From positions 1-49,218 of the forward strand of contig JAKJBT010000001.1 of the NCBI GenBank assembly GCA_022706865.1: 49,218 bases of DNA. The letters are read 5' to 3'. The DNA is from Bacillota bacterium. Lineage in GTDB: Bacteria; Bacillota_A; Clostridia; Lutisporales; Lutisporaceae. A model generated the notes under the pieces. It was not told where the DNA came from. It made no database searches and saw only the letters and a program-made list of their open reading frames with translations. This document shows, piece after piece, positions 41,383 through 49,218 of the stretch (its first letter is position 1; every line of letters begins with the position of its first letter). The position numbers and the translations under genes were made by a program.

Positions 41383-42909
41383 TCACTCCAATTCTCCTAC
41401 TGCACTTTCCACTGCTTTTATCAAAGCTTCGGACTTAACCATCTCATCCAGCTTATTCATGTCGGTATACATTATCCTGTCCTCTTCGACAGGCGCAATC
41501 TCTTTTCTTATAACCTTATAGGCTTCTGCGGTGCCCTTTCCGAGGCTTACATCTCCCCTGAAGCTTATGGCCTGGGAAGCTGCAAATGCTTCAATCCCCA
41601 ACACCTTTTGAACATTGTCCAATATAACCCTGGCCTTTCTTGCTGCAGTAGTTCCCATACTTACATGATCCTCCTGGTTTGCAGAAGAAGGTATTGAATC
41701 CACACTGGCAGGATGGGCCAGAATCTTATTTTCCGACACAATGGAAGCAGCCGCATACTGGGTTATCATAAATCCTGAGTTCAGCCCTCCCTTTCTTGTC
41801 AGAAAAGCAGGAAGATCATTAAGCTGAGGATTTACCAGCCTTTCAAGCCGCCTCTCCGAAACGTTTGCCAGTTCGGATACTGCTATACCCAGGAAATCCA
41901 TGGCAAGAGCTATAGGCTGCCCGTGGAAGTTCCCGCCGGATATTACCTGGTCATCATCAGCAAACACAAGGGGGTTGTCCGTTGCCGCATTAAGCTCTAT
42001 GGATACCTTTTCCTTTACATATTGTACAGCATCTCTGCTGGCACCGTGTATCTGGGGTATGCACCTTAATGTATAAGCATCCTGCACCCTTATCTGTCCC
42101 TGGGTAGTTGTAAGCCCGCTTCCGGATACTATCCTCAGCATATTTCTTGCAGCTGCCATCTGACCCTTCTGGCCTCTTACCTCATGTACCTTCCTGTCAA
42201 AAGCGGTTGTTATTCCCTTAAGCGCTTCAAGGGTCATGGCCGCTATTATATCAGCGTTTTTCAAAAGGTTTTCAGCATCATATACGGCAAGGGCCCCTAT
42301 GCCTGTCATTACCGGTGTGCCGTTTATAAGTGCAAGGCCTTCCTTGGAAGTAAGCTCAACCGTTTTGATTCCTGCCTTTTCCATGGCTCCCTTCCCTGTC
42401 ATTCTTACTCCCTTATAGTACGCCTCTCCCTCTCCCAGCATTACAAGAACCATATTGGCAAGAGGTGCAAGGTCACCGCTGGCTCCGAGAGAACCCTTTT
42501 CGGGAATCACCGGATGCACTCCCTTGTTAAGCATTTCAACCAGTGTATTTACTGTCTCCAGCCTTATACCGGAAAAACCCTTTGCCAGTGCGTTAGCCCT
42601 TAAGAGCATTATAGCCCTTACAGTCTCTTCGGTAAGCGGTTCCCCCAGTGAGCAGGCATGGCTTACGATAAGATTCCTCTGAAGAGCTCTGGTATCTTCC
42701 TTTGATATGAATACATCGCTGAATTTCCCAAAGCCTGTGGTAATTCCGTATACCACTGCACCCTTATCCACCAGGCTGTCCACATAATCTCTTGATTTCC
42801 GGATTCGTTCCACTGCCTGTTCCGACAATTCGACCCTCCGGTTATTTCTTGCAACATCTACTACATCCTTTATGGTCAAATGTTCACCGTCTATCGGCAA
42901 ATGCCCCAT
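41383..42909 (-). CDS. hutH: Histidine ammonia-lyase
   Basis: Converts histidine to urocanate and ammonia, first step of the hut pathway. 508 aa from ATG 42909, the usual length; AAAGGAG lies about 11 bases before it, and 14 further upstream codons are open without a better site. The MIO cofactor motif is in GSLGASGDLAPLA, with VYGITTGFGKFSD before it and QDAYTLRCIPQIHG-type substrate residues (RVQDAYTLRCIPQIHG). It heads the operon hutH-hutI-cyclodeaminase-DUF896. Confidence 0.96.
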   Translation of the reverse strand: MGHLPIDGEHLTIKDVVDVARNNRRVELSEQAVERIRKSRDYVDSLVDKGAVVYGITTGFGKFSDVFISKEDTRALQRNLIVSHACSLGEPLTEETVRAIMLLRANALAKGFSGIRLETVNTLVEMLNKGVHPVIPEKGSLGASGDLAPLANMVLVMLGEGEAYYKGVRMTGKGAMEKAGIKTVELTSKEGLALINGTPVMTGIGALAVYDAENLLKNADIIAAMTLEALKGITTAFDRKVHEVRGQKGQMAAARNMLRIVSGSGLTTTQGQIRVQDAYTLRCIPQIHGASRDAVQYVKEKVSIELNAATDNPLVFADDDQVISGGNFHGQPIALAMDFLGIAVSELANVSERRLERLVNPQLNDLPAFLTRKGGLNSGFMITQYAAASIVSENKILAHPASVDSIPSSANQEDHVSMGTTAARKARVILDNVQKVLGIEAFAASQAISFRGDVSLGKGTAEAYKVIRKEIAPVEEDRIMYTDMNKLDEMVKSEALIKAVESAVGELE

Positions 42910-42985
42910 TTCAGAATACACTCCTTTTTTTTTAAATACTGTCAAATACATTTTATCAGAATTATATTATCAAAGTAAAACAAAA

Positions 42986-43009
42986 GTTGAACAACATGGA
43001 TTGTTCAAC
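42986..43009 (-). terminator. Terminator of the nitroreductase gene
   Basis: GTTGAACAA (42986-42994) pairs with TTGTTCAAC (43001-43009) around a 6-base loop; the minus strand continues TTTTGTTTTAC. It starts 12 bases after the nitroreductase stop. Confidence 0.8.
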
Positions 43010-43020
43010 CTTTCGGGCCA

Positions 43021-43524
43021 CTATTCCCATTTGTTGAAATGTATCTTTTTTTCATCGTAACGCTCGGAAGGCCCTTTTTTCTCCGCAGGATGTCCTACTG
43101 CAATTACATTCAGCGGTATCATGTGCTCGGGAATACTGAAAATTTTTCTTATGGCATCGACCCTTTCCTCCTTCGGGTATACACCCAGCCATACCGTCCC
43201 AAGGCCCTTGCTCTGCGCTGCAATCAATATGTTCTCGGTTGCCGCGGAGCAATCCTGCACCCAATAGCCCTTATACATCTCATTGTTTAAATTTCCGCAT
43301 ACTATTATGGCCATAGGTGCTTCCAGCAGCATTGCCGAATAGGGATGAACCTTGGTAATCTCTGTAAGCAGCTGCCTGTCATTGACTATGATAAATTCCC
43401 AGGACTGCTCGTTCCCCGCAGAGGGTGCCGCCATTGCCGCCTTGAGAAGGTCTTTCAGATCAGCATCCGACACCGGCTCACCGGTATACCTCCTTATGCT
43501 TCTTCTTTCCAATATTGCTTTCAT
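43021..43524 (-). CDS. Nitroreductase family protein
   Basis: FMN-dependent NAD(P)H oxidoreductase of the nitroreductase family, 167 aa (short type). Family signs are the start MKAILERRSIRRYTGEPV, the LLKAAMAAPSAGNEQSWEFI block and LGTVWLGVYPKEER with VIAVGHPAEKK near the end. Substrate unknown. ATG with AAGGGAG. It follows YgiQ by 24 bases on the same strand. Confidence 0.93.
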   Translation of the reverse strand: MKAILERRSIRRYTGEPVSDADLKDLLKAAMAAPSAGNEQSWEFIIVNDRQLLTEITKVHPYSAMLLEAPMAIIVCGNLNNEMYKGYWVQDCSAATENILIAAQSKGLGTVWLGVYPKEERVDAIRKIFSIPEHMIPLNVIAVGHPAEKKGPSERYDEKKIHFNKWE

Positions 43525-43548
43525 ATAATCACTCCCTTTTGACTTTGC

Positions 43549-45402
43549 TCAGCGTCTTTTCCTGTTTCCGCTTCTTGCGTTTCTTCCCTCCCTGCCCGGA
43601 TTCCGGGGAGGTTTTATCAGGCACTTGTCTCCAAAGCCTATCAGATCTTCTCTGCCGGCTGATTTCAGCGCCTTATATACCAGCCCGTAGTTTGCGGGAT
43701 TCCTGTATTGTATCAATGCCCTCTGCATTGCCTTTTCCTCAGGGTCTCTGGGTACATATACAGGCTTCATTGTCCTGGGATCAAGCCCGGTATAATACAT
43801 GCAGGTGGACAGTGTCCCCGGAGTCGGATAAAACTCCTGTATCTGCTCCGGGTTATAACCCATATCCCTTACATACTCTGCAAGCTCTACGGCGGCGGAA
43901 AGGTCCGAACCCGGATGTCCCGACATAAGGTAAGGCACCAGGTATTGTTCCTTCTTCAGCCTTTTGTTCATATCAAAGTATTTTTTTACGAACCTGTCAT
44001 ATACTTCTTTGGAAGGCTTGCCCATATACCTCAGTACTTTGTCCGACACATGCTCGGGTGCCACCTTGAGCTGCCCGCTTATATGGTTTTCACAAAGCTC
44101 CCTCAGGAATTCATCCTTTTTGTCGGCAATTATATAGTCATATCTCAGTCCGGAACGGACGAATACCTTTTTTACCCCGGGAAGGGATCTGAGCTTTTTA
44201 AGCAGTTCGACATAATCCTTGTGATCCACCTTGAGGTTTTTGCAGGGGGTAGGATAAAGACATTGCCTGTTCTTGCAGACTCCGGCATTAAGCTGCTTAT
44301 CGCAGGCTGCGTGCCTGAAATTGGCCGTTGGCCCTCCCACATCATGGATGTAACCCTTAAATTCAGGGTCATTAAGGAGCAGCTTCGCCTCTTCGATTAT
44401 TGATTCATGGCTTCTGCTTTGCACAACCCTGCCTTGATGGAAGTTCAATGCGCAGAAGGAACAGCCTCCAAAGCATCCTCGCTGGGAAGTCAGGCTGAAT
44501 TTAACTTCCTTAAGGGCAGGTATACCTCCCTGATTCTTATAAACCGGATGATACTGCCTGGTAAAAGGCAGCCTGTGCACATCGTCAAGCTCTGTTTCCG
44601 TCAGGGGTGCGGCAGGAGGATTCTGAACAAGGAACCTTTCCCCATGGGGTTGTATCAATACGCTGCCCGTATGATAGTCCTGCTCCCTGTATTGAAACAT
44701 AAAGGCCCGGGCATATTTCCTTTTACTGTCCCTAACCTCATCAAAGCTTGGTATCACAGCCGCATCCTGAAGATTCCCAAGCTCTGAGGCTATATATGCA
44801 GTACCGTTTATATAGGTTATATATTTAATTTCCATACCTGATTCAAGGGCTTCCGCCACTTGTATTATGGGCTTCTCACCCATTCCGTATATCAGAAGGT
44901 CAGCCCTGCTGTCGAACAATATCGACCTTCTTACCCGGTCATCCCAGAAGTCATAATGGGCAAACCTTCTAAGGCTGGCTTCGATACCCCCGATTATTAC
45001 AGGCACATCCTTAAAGGCCTCCCTTATCCTGTTGCAATATACGGTAACTGCCCTGTCCGGCCTTTTCCCCCGTACACCTCCGGGAGAATACAAGTCTTCT
45101 CTTCTGGGTTTTTTACCGGCAGTATAGTGATTGACCATTGAATCCATATTCCCTGAGGACACAAGAAATGCAAGCTTCGGTTTTCCCAGAACCTTGAAGG
45201 CGTCTGTATTCCGCCAATCAGGCTGCGGGATTATTCCCACACTGTAGCCTCTGCTTTCCAAAAGTCTGGTTATTACGGCACTGCCGAAGCTGGGATGGTC
45301 CACATAGGCATCTCCGCTTACGAATATGAAATCAAGCTGCTCTATTCTTTTCCTCTGCATATCTTCCTTGGAAATAGGAAGAAAATCATCCCTGTTAATC
45401 AA
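43549..45402 (-). CDS. YgiQ-family radical SAM protein
   Basis: Large radical S-adenosylmethionine protein of 617 aa. The N-terminal UPF0313 part has [16 protein letters not shown]; the radical SAM 4Fe-4S motif is [16 protein letters not shown]. Later Cys clusters ([20 protein letters not shown]) may bind a second cluster. The end is rich in Arg, Lys and Asn ([16 protein letters not shown]). The reaction of the family is not known. The start is TTG, 8 bases after the thpR stop, with AGGTGAT overlapping that stop. Confidence 0.92.
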   Translation of the reverse strand: MINRDDFLPISKEDMQRKRIEQLDFIFVSGDAYVDHPSFGSAVITRLLESRGYSVGIIPQPDWRNTDAFKVLGKPKLAFLVSSGNMDSMVNHYTAGKKPRREDLYSPGGVRGKRPDRAVTVYCNRIREAFKDVPVIIGGIEASLRRFAHYDFWDDRVRRSILFDSRADLLIYGMGEKPIIQVAEALESGMEIKYITYINGTAYIASELGNLQDAAVIPSFDEVRDSKRKYARAFMFQYREQDYHTGSVLIQPHGERFLVQNPPAAPLTETELDDVHRLPFTRQYHPVYKNQGGIPALKEVKFSLTSQRGCFGGCSFCALNFHQGRVVQSRSHESIIEEAKLLLNDPEFKGYIHDVGGPTANFRHAACDKQLNAGVCKNRQCLYPTPCKNLKVDHKDYVELLKKLRSLPGVKKVFVRSGLRYDYIIADKKDEFLRELCENHISGQLKVAPEHVSDKVLRYMGKPSKEVYDRFVKKYFDMNKRLKKEQYLVPYLMSGHPGSDLSAAVELAEYVRDMGYNPEQIQEFYPTPGTLSTCMYYTGLDPRTMKPVYVPRDPEEKAMQRALIQYRNPANYGLVYKALKSAGREDLIGFGDKCLIKPPRNPGREGRNARSGNRKRR

Positions 45403-45410
45403 AAAATCAC

Positions 45411-45962
45411 CTACTTCAGCGGGAATGTCGAAATCGGCGTATAAATCCTCTTTCCGCCCGCTTCCTCACTTTTTATCAAGGATATCTCCCTGATTTCAAT
45501 AACTCTGAAGTTTTGAAAATTCAACTTTTCCTCCAGCTTTTCAAAAGGTATTTTGAGTACCAGATCCTGGGCTATTGTTATATGAGGGGTATAGGCTTTT
45601 ATCTCCTTTTTTATGCCCAGCTTGTACATTCCCTCATCAATGTCCGAATACAATGAGGAGAGCTTATCCAGTTCCCCTGAAAAACCCAGCCAAAGGGCAT
45701 GGATGCTTCCTTTACCGTCAAAGTATCCGATTTTATCTATGTTCAAGCGGATTCTGCGGTGCTTTAAGGCTATGTCCTTAAGTGTTCTGCCTATGTCCGG
45801 TGCTTTGGCCTGCTCAATTTCACCAAGGAACTTAAGTGTCAGGTGAAAGTTGCCTACATACTTGAATCTTCCTCTTTCCGAATTTTCCCGTACCATATGC
45901 TGTACTCCCGCAATGCTGTCCTTTATATCCCTGCTGAAGTCTGCCCCTATAAATGTCCTCAT
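45411..45962 (-). CDS. thpR: RNA 2',3'-cyclic phosphodiesterase
   Basis: 2H phosphoesterase that hydrolyses 2',3'-cyclic phosphate ends (formerly called 2'-5' RNA ligase). The two HxT motifs are visible: [10 protein letters not shown] (about residue 40) and PHITIAQD (about 127). 183 aa from ATG 45962, with GGAGGG; a TTG two codons earlier is less well placed. It is probably co-transcribed with YgiQ downstream. Confidence 0.93.
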   Translation of the reverse strand: MRTFIGADFSRDIKDSIAGVQHMVRENSERGRFKYVGNFHLTLKFLGEIEQAKAPDIGRTLKDIALKHRRIRLNIDKIGYFDGKGSIHALWLGFSGELDKLSSLYSDIDEGMYKLGIKKEIKAYTPHITIAQDLVLKIPFEKLEEKLNFQNFRVIEIREISLIKSEEAGGKRIYTPISTFPLK

Positions 45963-45988
45963 AATCAAGCCCTCCTATAGTCAAAGTA

Positions 45989-46765
45989 TCATTCAATCAT
46001 TCCTAAAAGCTTTTTAAGCATAATTCCGTTTATTACAGCCTGTGCCCTGAAATGGTTGTTGAAGCTGACAAAACAGCTCTGAGATTGTTTGTCAAGCTCC
46101 AATATCTTATCCTTCCACTGCTCAAGCTCATTTTCCTTATATAAATAATCATACCTTTCATATGCTTCCTTATGATCCCACCATTTTGTATCGTTCCTTC
46201 CGTGAAACCGTATATATGAGATTTTGGAAGTCCTCATTGCCCTGGGATCCAAAAGCCCTGACACAGCCGGCTCATCCACGCAGATATATCCCAGCTGGTT
46301 CGCCCGCAGAAACTCCATGGTTTCGTCGTTAACCCACCTGTTATTCCTGAATTCCACCATTAGATCAAAATCAGCAAATCTTTCTTTCAGTCCTTGTATA
46401 TAGTCCATATTCTCCCTGTTAAAATGGAAAGAATACGGAAACTGCGCCACAAGGCATCCCAGCTTTCCGGCCTGCTTCAGCACATCCACTGCCCCGGTAA
46501 AATCCTCATAATCCTTATCCCCCGCGTCTCTTCCATGGGTCATGGACTGATGGAGCTTAACGGTGAAAATAAATCTGTCTCCCGTCTTCTTCTGCATATT
46601 ATAGAACATAAAGGCATTGGGTATTTTGTAATAAGTGGAATTAATCTCCGTAAAATCAAAGGAGCGTGAATAAATCCCCAATAAATCCCCGGTCTTGGCC
46701 CCGGCCGGATAAAATGTCCCTATCCAATCCTTGTAGCTGTATCCCGACGTTCCCACATGTATCAT
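45989..46765 (-). CDS. DUF72 domain-containing protein (YecE-like)
   Basis: 258-aa TIM-barrel protein of the DUF72/YecE family, function unknown. Conserved stretches are MIHVGTSGYSYKDWIGTFYP, FTEINSTYYKIP, VAQFPYSFHFN, VEFRNNRWV and YIRFHGRNDTKWWDH. Start ATG with a GGGGGTAGGGG site. It precedes thpR by 26 bases on the same strand, suggesting one unit of DUF72, thpR, ygiQ and nitroreductase. Confidence 0.92.
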   Translation of the reverse strand: MIHVGTSGYSYKDWIGTFYPAGAKTGDLLGIYSRSFDFTEINSTYYKIPNAFMFYNMQKKTGDRFIFTVKLHQSMTHGRDAGDKDYEDFTGAVDVLKQAGKLGCLVAQFPYSFHFNRENMDYIQGLKERFADFDLMVEFRNNRWVNDETMEFLRANQLGYICVDEPAVSGLLDPRAMRTSKISYIRFHGRNDTKWWDHKEAYERYDYLYKENELEQWKDKILELDKQSQSCFVSFNNHFRAQAVINGIMLKKLLGMIE

Positions 46766-46805
46766 AATACCCCTACCCCCATAAATTGTTTCATCAATGA
46801 AAAAA

Positions 46806-46844
46806 GTATGCAGCCAACCATGTAAATCGTATATTGGTGCATAC
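46806..46844 (-). terminator. Terminator of the UPF0180 gene
   Basis: GTATGCA (46806-46812) pairs with TGCATAC (46838-46844), extended by CCAA/TTGG, and the minus strand continues TTTTTTC. It lies about 40 bases after the stop at 46886. Confidence 0.7.
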
Positions 46845-46885
46845 CTTTATTGTACTATTGCTGTAATAAATAGGCTACATCGTTT

Positions 46886-47155
46886 TTATCTTTTTTTCAA
46901 ATCCGCTGCTCTCAATACCTCGCTGTAGATTTCGTCCTCGGTCTTGCCTTCAGCATTAATTACCTTTGTAGTTGTCATCACATCCTCCATGCCCATGAAA
47001 TTGGAATCCGCACCTGTTACGACAATAGCGTCGAATTTGTTCAGGTTCCTGGGGGATTCCTTGGTATTGTCCTCCAGCACTTCCACAGTGCAATCCCTGC
47101 TTTCCAGATATCTTCTGACGTTGTTCAAGGGTTTTTCTATTCCTACTCTATTCAT
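46886..47155 (-). CDS. UPF0180/YkuS family small protein
   Basis: 89-aa protein of the YkuS/UPF0180 family, function unknown; the family is typical of Firmicutes. Recognisable parts are GIEKPLNNVRRYLESRDCTVEVL and FDAIVVTGADSNFMGMEDV, followed by VINAEGKTEDEIYSEV. The ATG has a good GGAGGT site. It is a single-gene unit. Confidence 0.88.
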   Translation of the reverse strand: MNRVGIEKPLNNVRRYLESRDCTVEVLEDNTKESPRNLNKFDAIVVTGADSNFMGMEDVMTTTKVINAEGKTEDEIYSEVLRAADLKKR

Positions 47156-47442
47156 ATCAATACCTCCATAAATTTCTTCATATATATTCTCCTCTAAATT
47201 TTTACTTTTTATTCGATATCTTCTAATGCCTTGAAATACATAGTTTGATGCAATAGTCCCAAAACTTTGATAATTTTGGGACTGTACATTCAGGCAAATT
47301 TAGTCTAAAATGGATTTTGGACATATTAAAAATAGATAATTTTGACTCCATTGCTGATTTCAACCTGTATATTTAATGATGCAGCTTGAAATTTTTGTTT
47401 CTATAAGAATTTTAAAGCATTATGATTCAAAGGATGATTCAT

Positions 47443-48390
47443 TTGAAAAAAGCGTTGGTGAAAAACAAAATAAACTATGCAACCTTCATGTTTATTCCCG
47501 AGAGTCAATCCAATGTTAAATCCTTCAGAATGCCGGCATGGTTCCCCGTATTTGTTACCATATCCATTGCACTGCTTATTATAACGTCTGGAATAAGTTT
47601 TTATGCATTATCCGCACTCAAGCTTCAATACGATGCCAGCCAGAAAGAAATATCGAAGCTCACAGCCATCAATAATTCCCAGAAGTTTGAAATTGAGAAT
47701 CTGCAGAAAAGTTCTGAAGAAGTACAAAAGCAATTGGCCGAAAATTCCAGAATGCTGGATGAGGTCAAAAAAGCGGTGGGTATTAGTCCCTCCCCTGAAG
47801 AGGGCATCGAAGTCAAGCTCGTTTCTCCGGAAGGCAGTTCTCCAATAAGCCTGTTGACAGAGAAATCAGACCCGGATATGTCCTTGAAGCTAGCAAGCAT
47901 TGAGGCTGACTTTGCTTCCTTAACTGATAAAATTGCAATTCAGAAAAAGACAATAGCTGATTCCATAGCTCCGATAAAAAAACAGCTTGCATATTTAATG
48001 GCCAAGCCCTCCATCAAACCTGTGGCCGCCTCACTGACTGCAGGCTTTGGCTATAGAAAAAACCCCTTTACCAGCAGGGGCAGCGAATTCCACAAGGGAA
48101 TTGACTTTGCAGCCTCCTATGGACAGACTGTTTCAGCAACCGGTGATGGTATTGTAGCCTTCGCAGGCTGGAATGCAGGCTACGGAAGAATGGTGATAAT
48201 ATCCCACGGATATGGCCTCACCACCCTATATGCCCATAACTCAAAGCTGTTGGTGAAGCAGGGGGACAAGGTCAAGAAGGGACAAGCCATTGCAAAGGCA
48301 GGCAATACTGGCAGAAGCACCGGAACTCATGTTCACTATGAAGTAAAGCTGAATGGAAAAAACGTCAATCCCGCAAACTATTTCAACTAA
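47443..48390 (+). CDS. Membrane-anchored M23 peptidase (LytM domain) with coiled coil
   Basis: Predicted wall endopeptidase, about 315 aa. The start chosen is TTG 47443, with AAAGGA 8 bases before it; in-frame ATGs at 47422 and 47434 have none. One membrane helix near residues 35-60 (FPVFVTISIALLIITSGISF) is followed by a coiled coil (about 70-125: KEISKLTAINNSQKFEIENL). The C-terminal LytM/M23 domain has zinc ligands in HKGIDFAA and HVHYE, with LYAHNSKLLVKQGDKVKKGQ. It is followed 62 bases later by bactofilin. Peptidase-bactofilin pairs are known in cell-shape and wall control. A hairpin AGTCCCAAAA/TTTTGGGACT lies upstream at 47255-47283. Confidence 0.92.
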   Translation: MKKALVKNKINYATFMFIPESQSNVKSFRMPAWFPVFVTISIALLIITSGISFYALSALKLQYDASQKEISKLTAINNSQKFEIENLQKSSEEVQKQLAENSRMLDEVKKAVGISPSPEEGIEVKLVSPEGSSPISLLTEKSDPDMSLKLASIEADFASLTDKIAIQKKTIADSIAPIKKQLAYLMAKPSIKPVAASLTAGFGYRKNPFTSRGSEFHKGIDFAASYGQTVSATGDGIVAFAGWNAGYGRMVIISHGYGLTTLYAHNSKLLVKQGDKVKKGQAIAKAGNTGRSTGTHVHYEVKLNGKNVNPANYFN

Positions 48391-48452
48391 TCAGAAGAAT
48401 TGGATGATAGAGTTGGGTAAGTCATTGGATTATGAAGATTGGAGGTAATAAA

Positions 48453-48812
48453 ATGTTTGGCTCAGGCAAAAAATCAATAAACAGTGAAAGATTAGATACA
48501 ATTATAGGCCGCGGAACAGTATTTGAAGGTACCGTAAATGCAGACGGCACTGTAAGGCTGGACGGCAGGGTGCTCGGAGGCCTTAATATAACCGGCAATC
48601 TGATTGTCGGAGAAGAAGGGGCTGTCAAAGGCAACATAAAGACCGAAAATGCATTTGTTGCCGGAGTCATAGAAGGCAACGTAATTACAACCTCCCAACT
48701 TCATATTACCCACACTGCAAAGCTTGTAGGCGATATCACAGTAAAAAACGTCATTATAGATGAAGGTGCCATATTCATAGGCAACTGCAAGATAATAACC
48801 GATAATAATTAG
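48453..48812 (+). CDS. Bactofilin (polymer-forming cytoskeletal protein)
   Basis: 119-aa bactofilin, a beta-helical protein that polymerises into membrane-associated filaments. The start is ATG 48453 with GGAGGT (48441-48446); the frame is open 7 codons upstream. The core repeats hydrophobic strands (TIIGRGTVFEGTVNADGTVR, LDGRVLGGLNITGNLIVGEE, GAVKGNIKTENAFVAGVIEG, HTAKLVGDITVKNVIIDEGA). Together with the M23 peptidase upstream it probably places wall hydrolysis locally. A terminator stands after it. Confidence 0.94.
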   Translation: MFGSGKKSINSERLDTIIGRGTVFEGTVNADGTVRLDGRVLGGLNITGNLIVGEEGAVKGNIKTENAFVAGVIEGNVITTSQLHITHTAKLVGDITVKNVIIDEGAIFIGNCKIITDNN

Positions 48813-48820
48813 AAACAGCG

Positions 48821-48847
48821 GAAGGACAGGGCGACCCCCTGTCCTTC
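48821..48847. terminator. Bidirectional terminator
   Basis: GAAGGACAGGG (48821-48831) pairs with CCCTGTCCTTC (48837-48847) around a 5-base loop, between the bactofilin gene and the convergent partial gene. The plus side continues ATTTATTC. Confidence 0.85.
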
Positions 48848-48868
48848 ATTTATTCACTGCATAAGAAT

Positions 48869-49218
48869 TTATACAGCATTGCTTACTACCGCAACAATCC
48901 TGTCAAGAGGTATATCTGTTACGGAACCTACCGAACGTATATTGCTGTAGCCTCCACCATATCCTCCGCCGTAGCCGCTGCAGCCGATTGTAGGGCAGCA
49001 TGGGCTTTGACATGCATTGCCAAGGGCACATCCCGGAGCCGGCCCTATGTGGGTTACAAGCCTGACGAAGCATTGGTTTACAGCAAGTATGACACCTGTA
49101 AAACCGCAGCCTGACTGGCCTCCGCTTGTAGTGAATATTGTTACAGTCTCTCCTATAAGGTCTGAGAGTAAGTCAAAGAAATTGCCGTTAAAATTTCCGC
49201 CATAACCAATTCCATTTG
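48869..49218 (-). CDS. Partial Cys/Gly-rich coat-like protein (5' end beyond the window)
   Basis: An open minus-strand frame of 115 codons ends at TAA 48869-48871 and continues past the window edge. The visible part starts NGIGYGGNFNGN and continues as a small beta domain (DLLSDLIGETVTIFTTSGG, GCGFTGVILAVNQCFVRLVT), resembling the LSM/DUF2642-like folds of spore-surface proteins. A Cys/Gly-rich stretch follows (PGCALGNACQSPCCPTIGC, then GYGGGYSN), and it ends DIPLDRIVAVVSNAV. Eight cysteines are visible. A spore coat or exosporium role is an inference from composition. Confidence 0.75.
   Translation of the reverse strand, partial: NGIGYGGNFNGNFFDLLSDLIGETVTIFTTSGGQSGCGFTGVILAVNQCFVRLVTHIGPAPGCALGNACQSPCCPTIGCSGYGGGYGGGYSNIRSVGSVTDIPLDRIVAVVSNAV

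Noticed and set aside
47255..47283. Palindrome AGTCCCAAAA/TTTTGGGACT as a terminator
   Set aside because: No T run on either side and about 390 bases from the nearest upstream stop; it may be an operator or chance repeat, so no function is claimed.
1..49218. CRISPR array, rRNA genes or insertion sequences
   Set aside because: No regularly spaced direct repeats, rRNA sequence or transposase gene was seen anywhere in the window.

Overview
The window looks like a chromosomal segment of an anaerobic, spore-forming, low-GC Firmicute of the class Clostridia, probably near the Ruminiclostridium/Acetivibrio group. This is inferred from gene content and base use, not from a marker gene. Supporting signs are strong GGAGG ribosome-binding sites, frequent TTG and GTG starts, AT-rich intergenic DNA, a DegS/DegU-like pair, DUF896 and UPF0180 proteins, S-layer homology (SLH) proteins, bactofilin and a spore-coat-like Cys-rich protein. 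Most genes lie on the minus strand.

Positions 1-1886 look like one end of an integrated element: an unknown small gene and a complete tyrosine recombinase next to tRNA-Leu(GAG). From 1999 to 11027 a long minus-strand run reads, in transcription order, LarA-like isomerase, PdxA-family dehydrogenase, four-carbon acid sugar kinase, polA, coaE, a membrane lytic transglycosylase and a peptide-type substrate-binding lipoprotein. A consensus sigma-A promoter stands before the LarA-like gene. Positions 11211-16180 hold an ECF sigma factor with its anti-sigma protein (DUF4349 type), an L,D-transpeptidase, a 300-bp imperfect palindrome and a YdjM-type membrane protein. tRNA-Leu(CAA) follows.

Positions 16550-26830 are visibly GC-richer than the flanks and form a separate block. 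It holds an SLH-anchored beta-helix-like surface protein (minus), a divergent 1077-residue regulator with a MalT-like ATPase front and a SARP/BTAD end, and an SLH-anchored DNRLRE protein with a putative Cys-His-Asp/Asn peptidase domain. Next to it (26941-29738) are two consecutive genes, a stalk-domain surface protein and a membrane-embedded LuxR regulator, each broken by a one-base indel in a G run.

Positions 29899-36404 carry a CNNM/CorC transporter, three small unknown proteins, a flavin reductase between two REP-like palindromes, a TPR protein, an AlbA_2/Schlafen-type ATPase and a small protein. A previously hidden 36-codon gene with its own promoter and terminator lies at 36525-36635. 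Positions 36764-46765 contain a DegS/DegU-like two-component pair, CheW, DUF896, a histidine-degradation set (hutH, hutI, cyclodeaminase; no hutU), a nitroreductase, a YgiQ radical SAM protein, ThpR and DUF72. The right end has a UPF0180 protein, an M23 peptidase paired with bactofilin (cell-shape/envelope type), and the 3' part of a Cys/Gly-rich coat-like protein running off the window.

The best candidates for something undescribed are the GC-rich SLH/SARP/peptidase block, the 36-codon microgene, the nickel-pincer-isomerase-type acid sugar cluster and the 300-bp palindrome.
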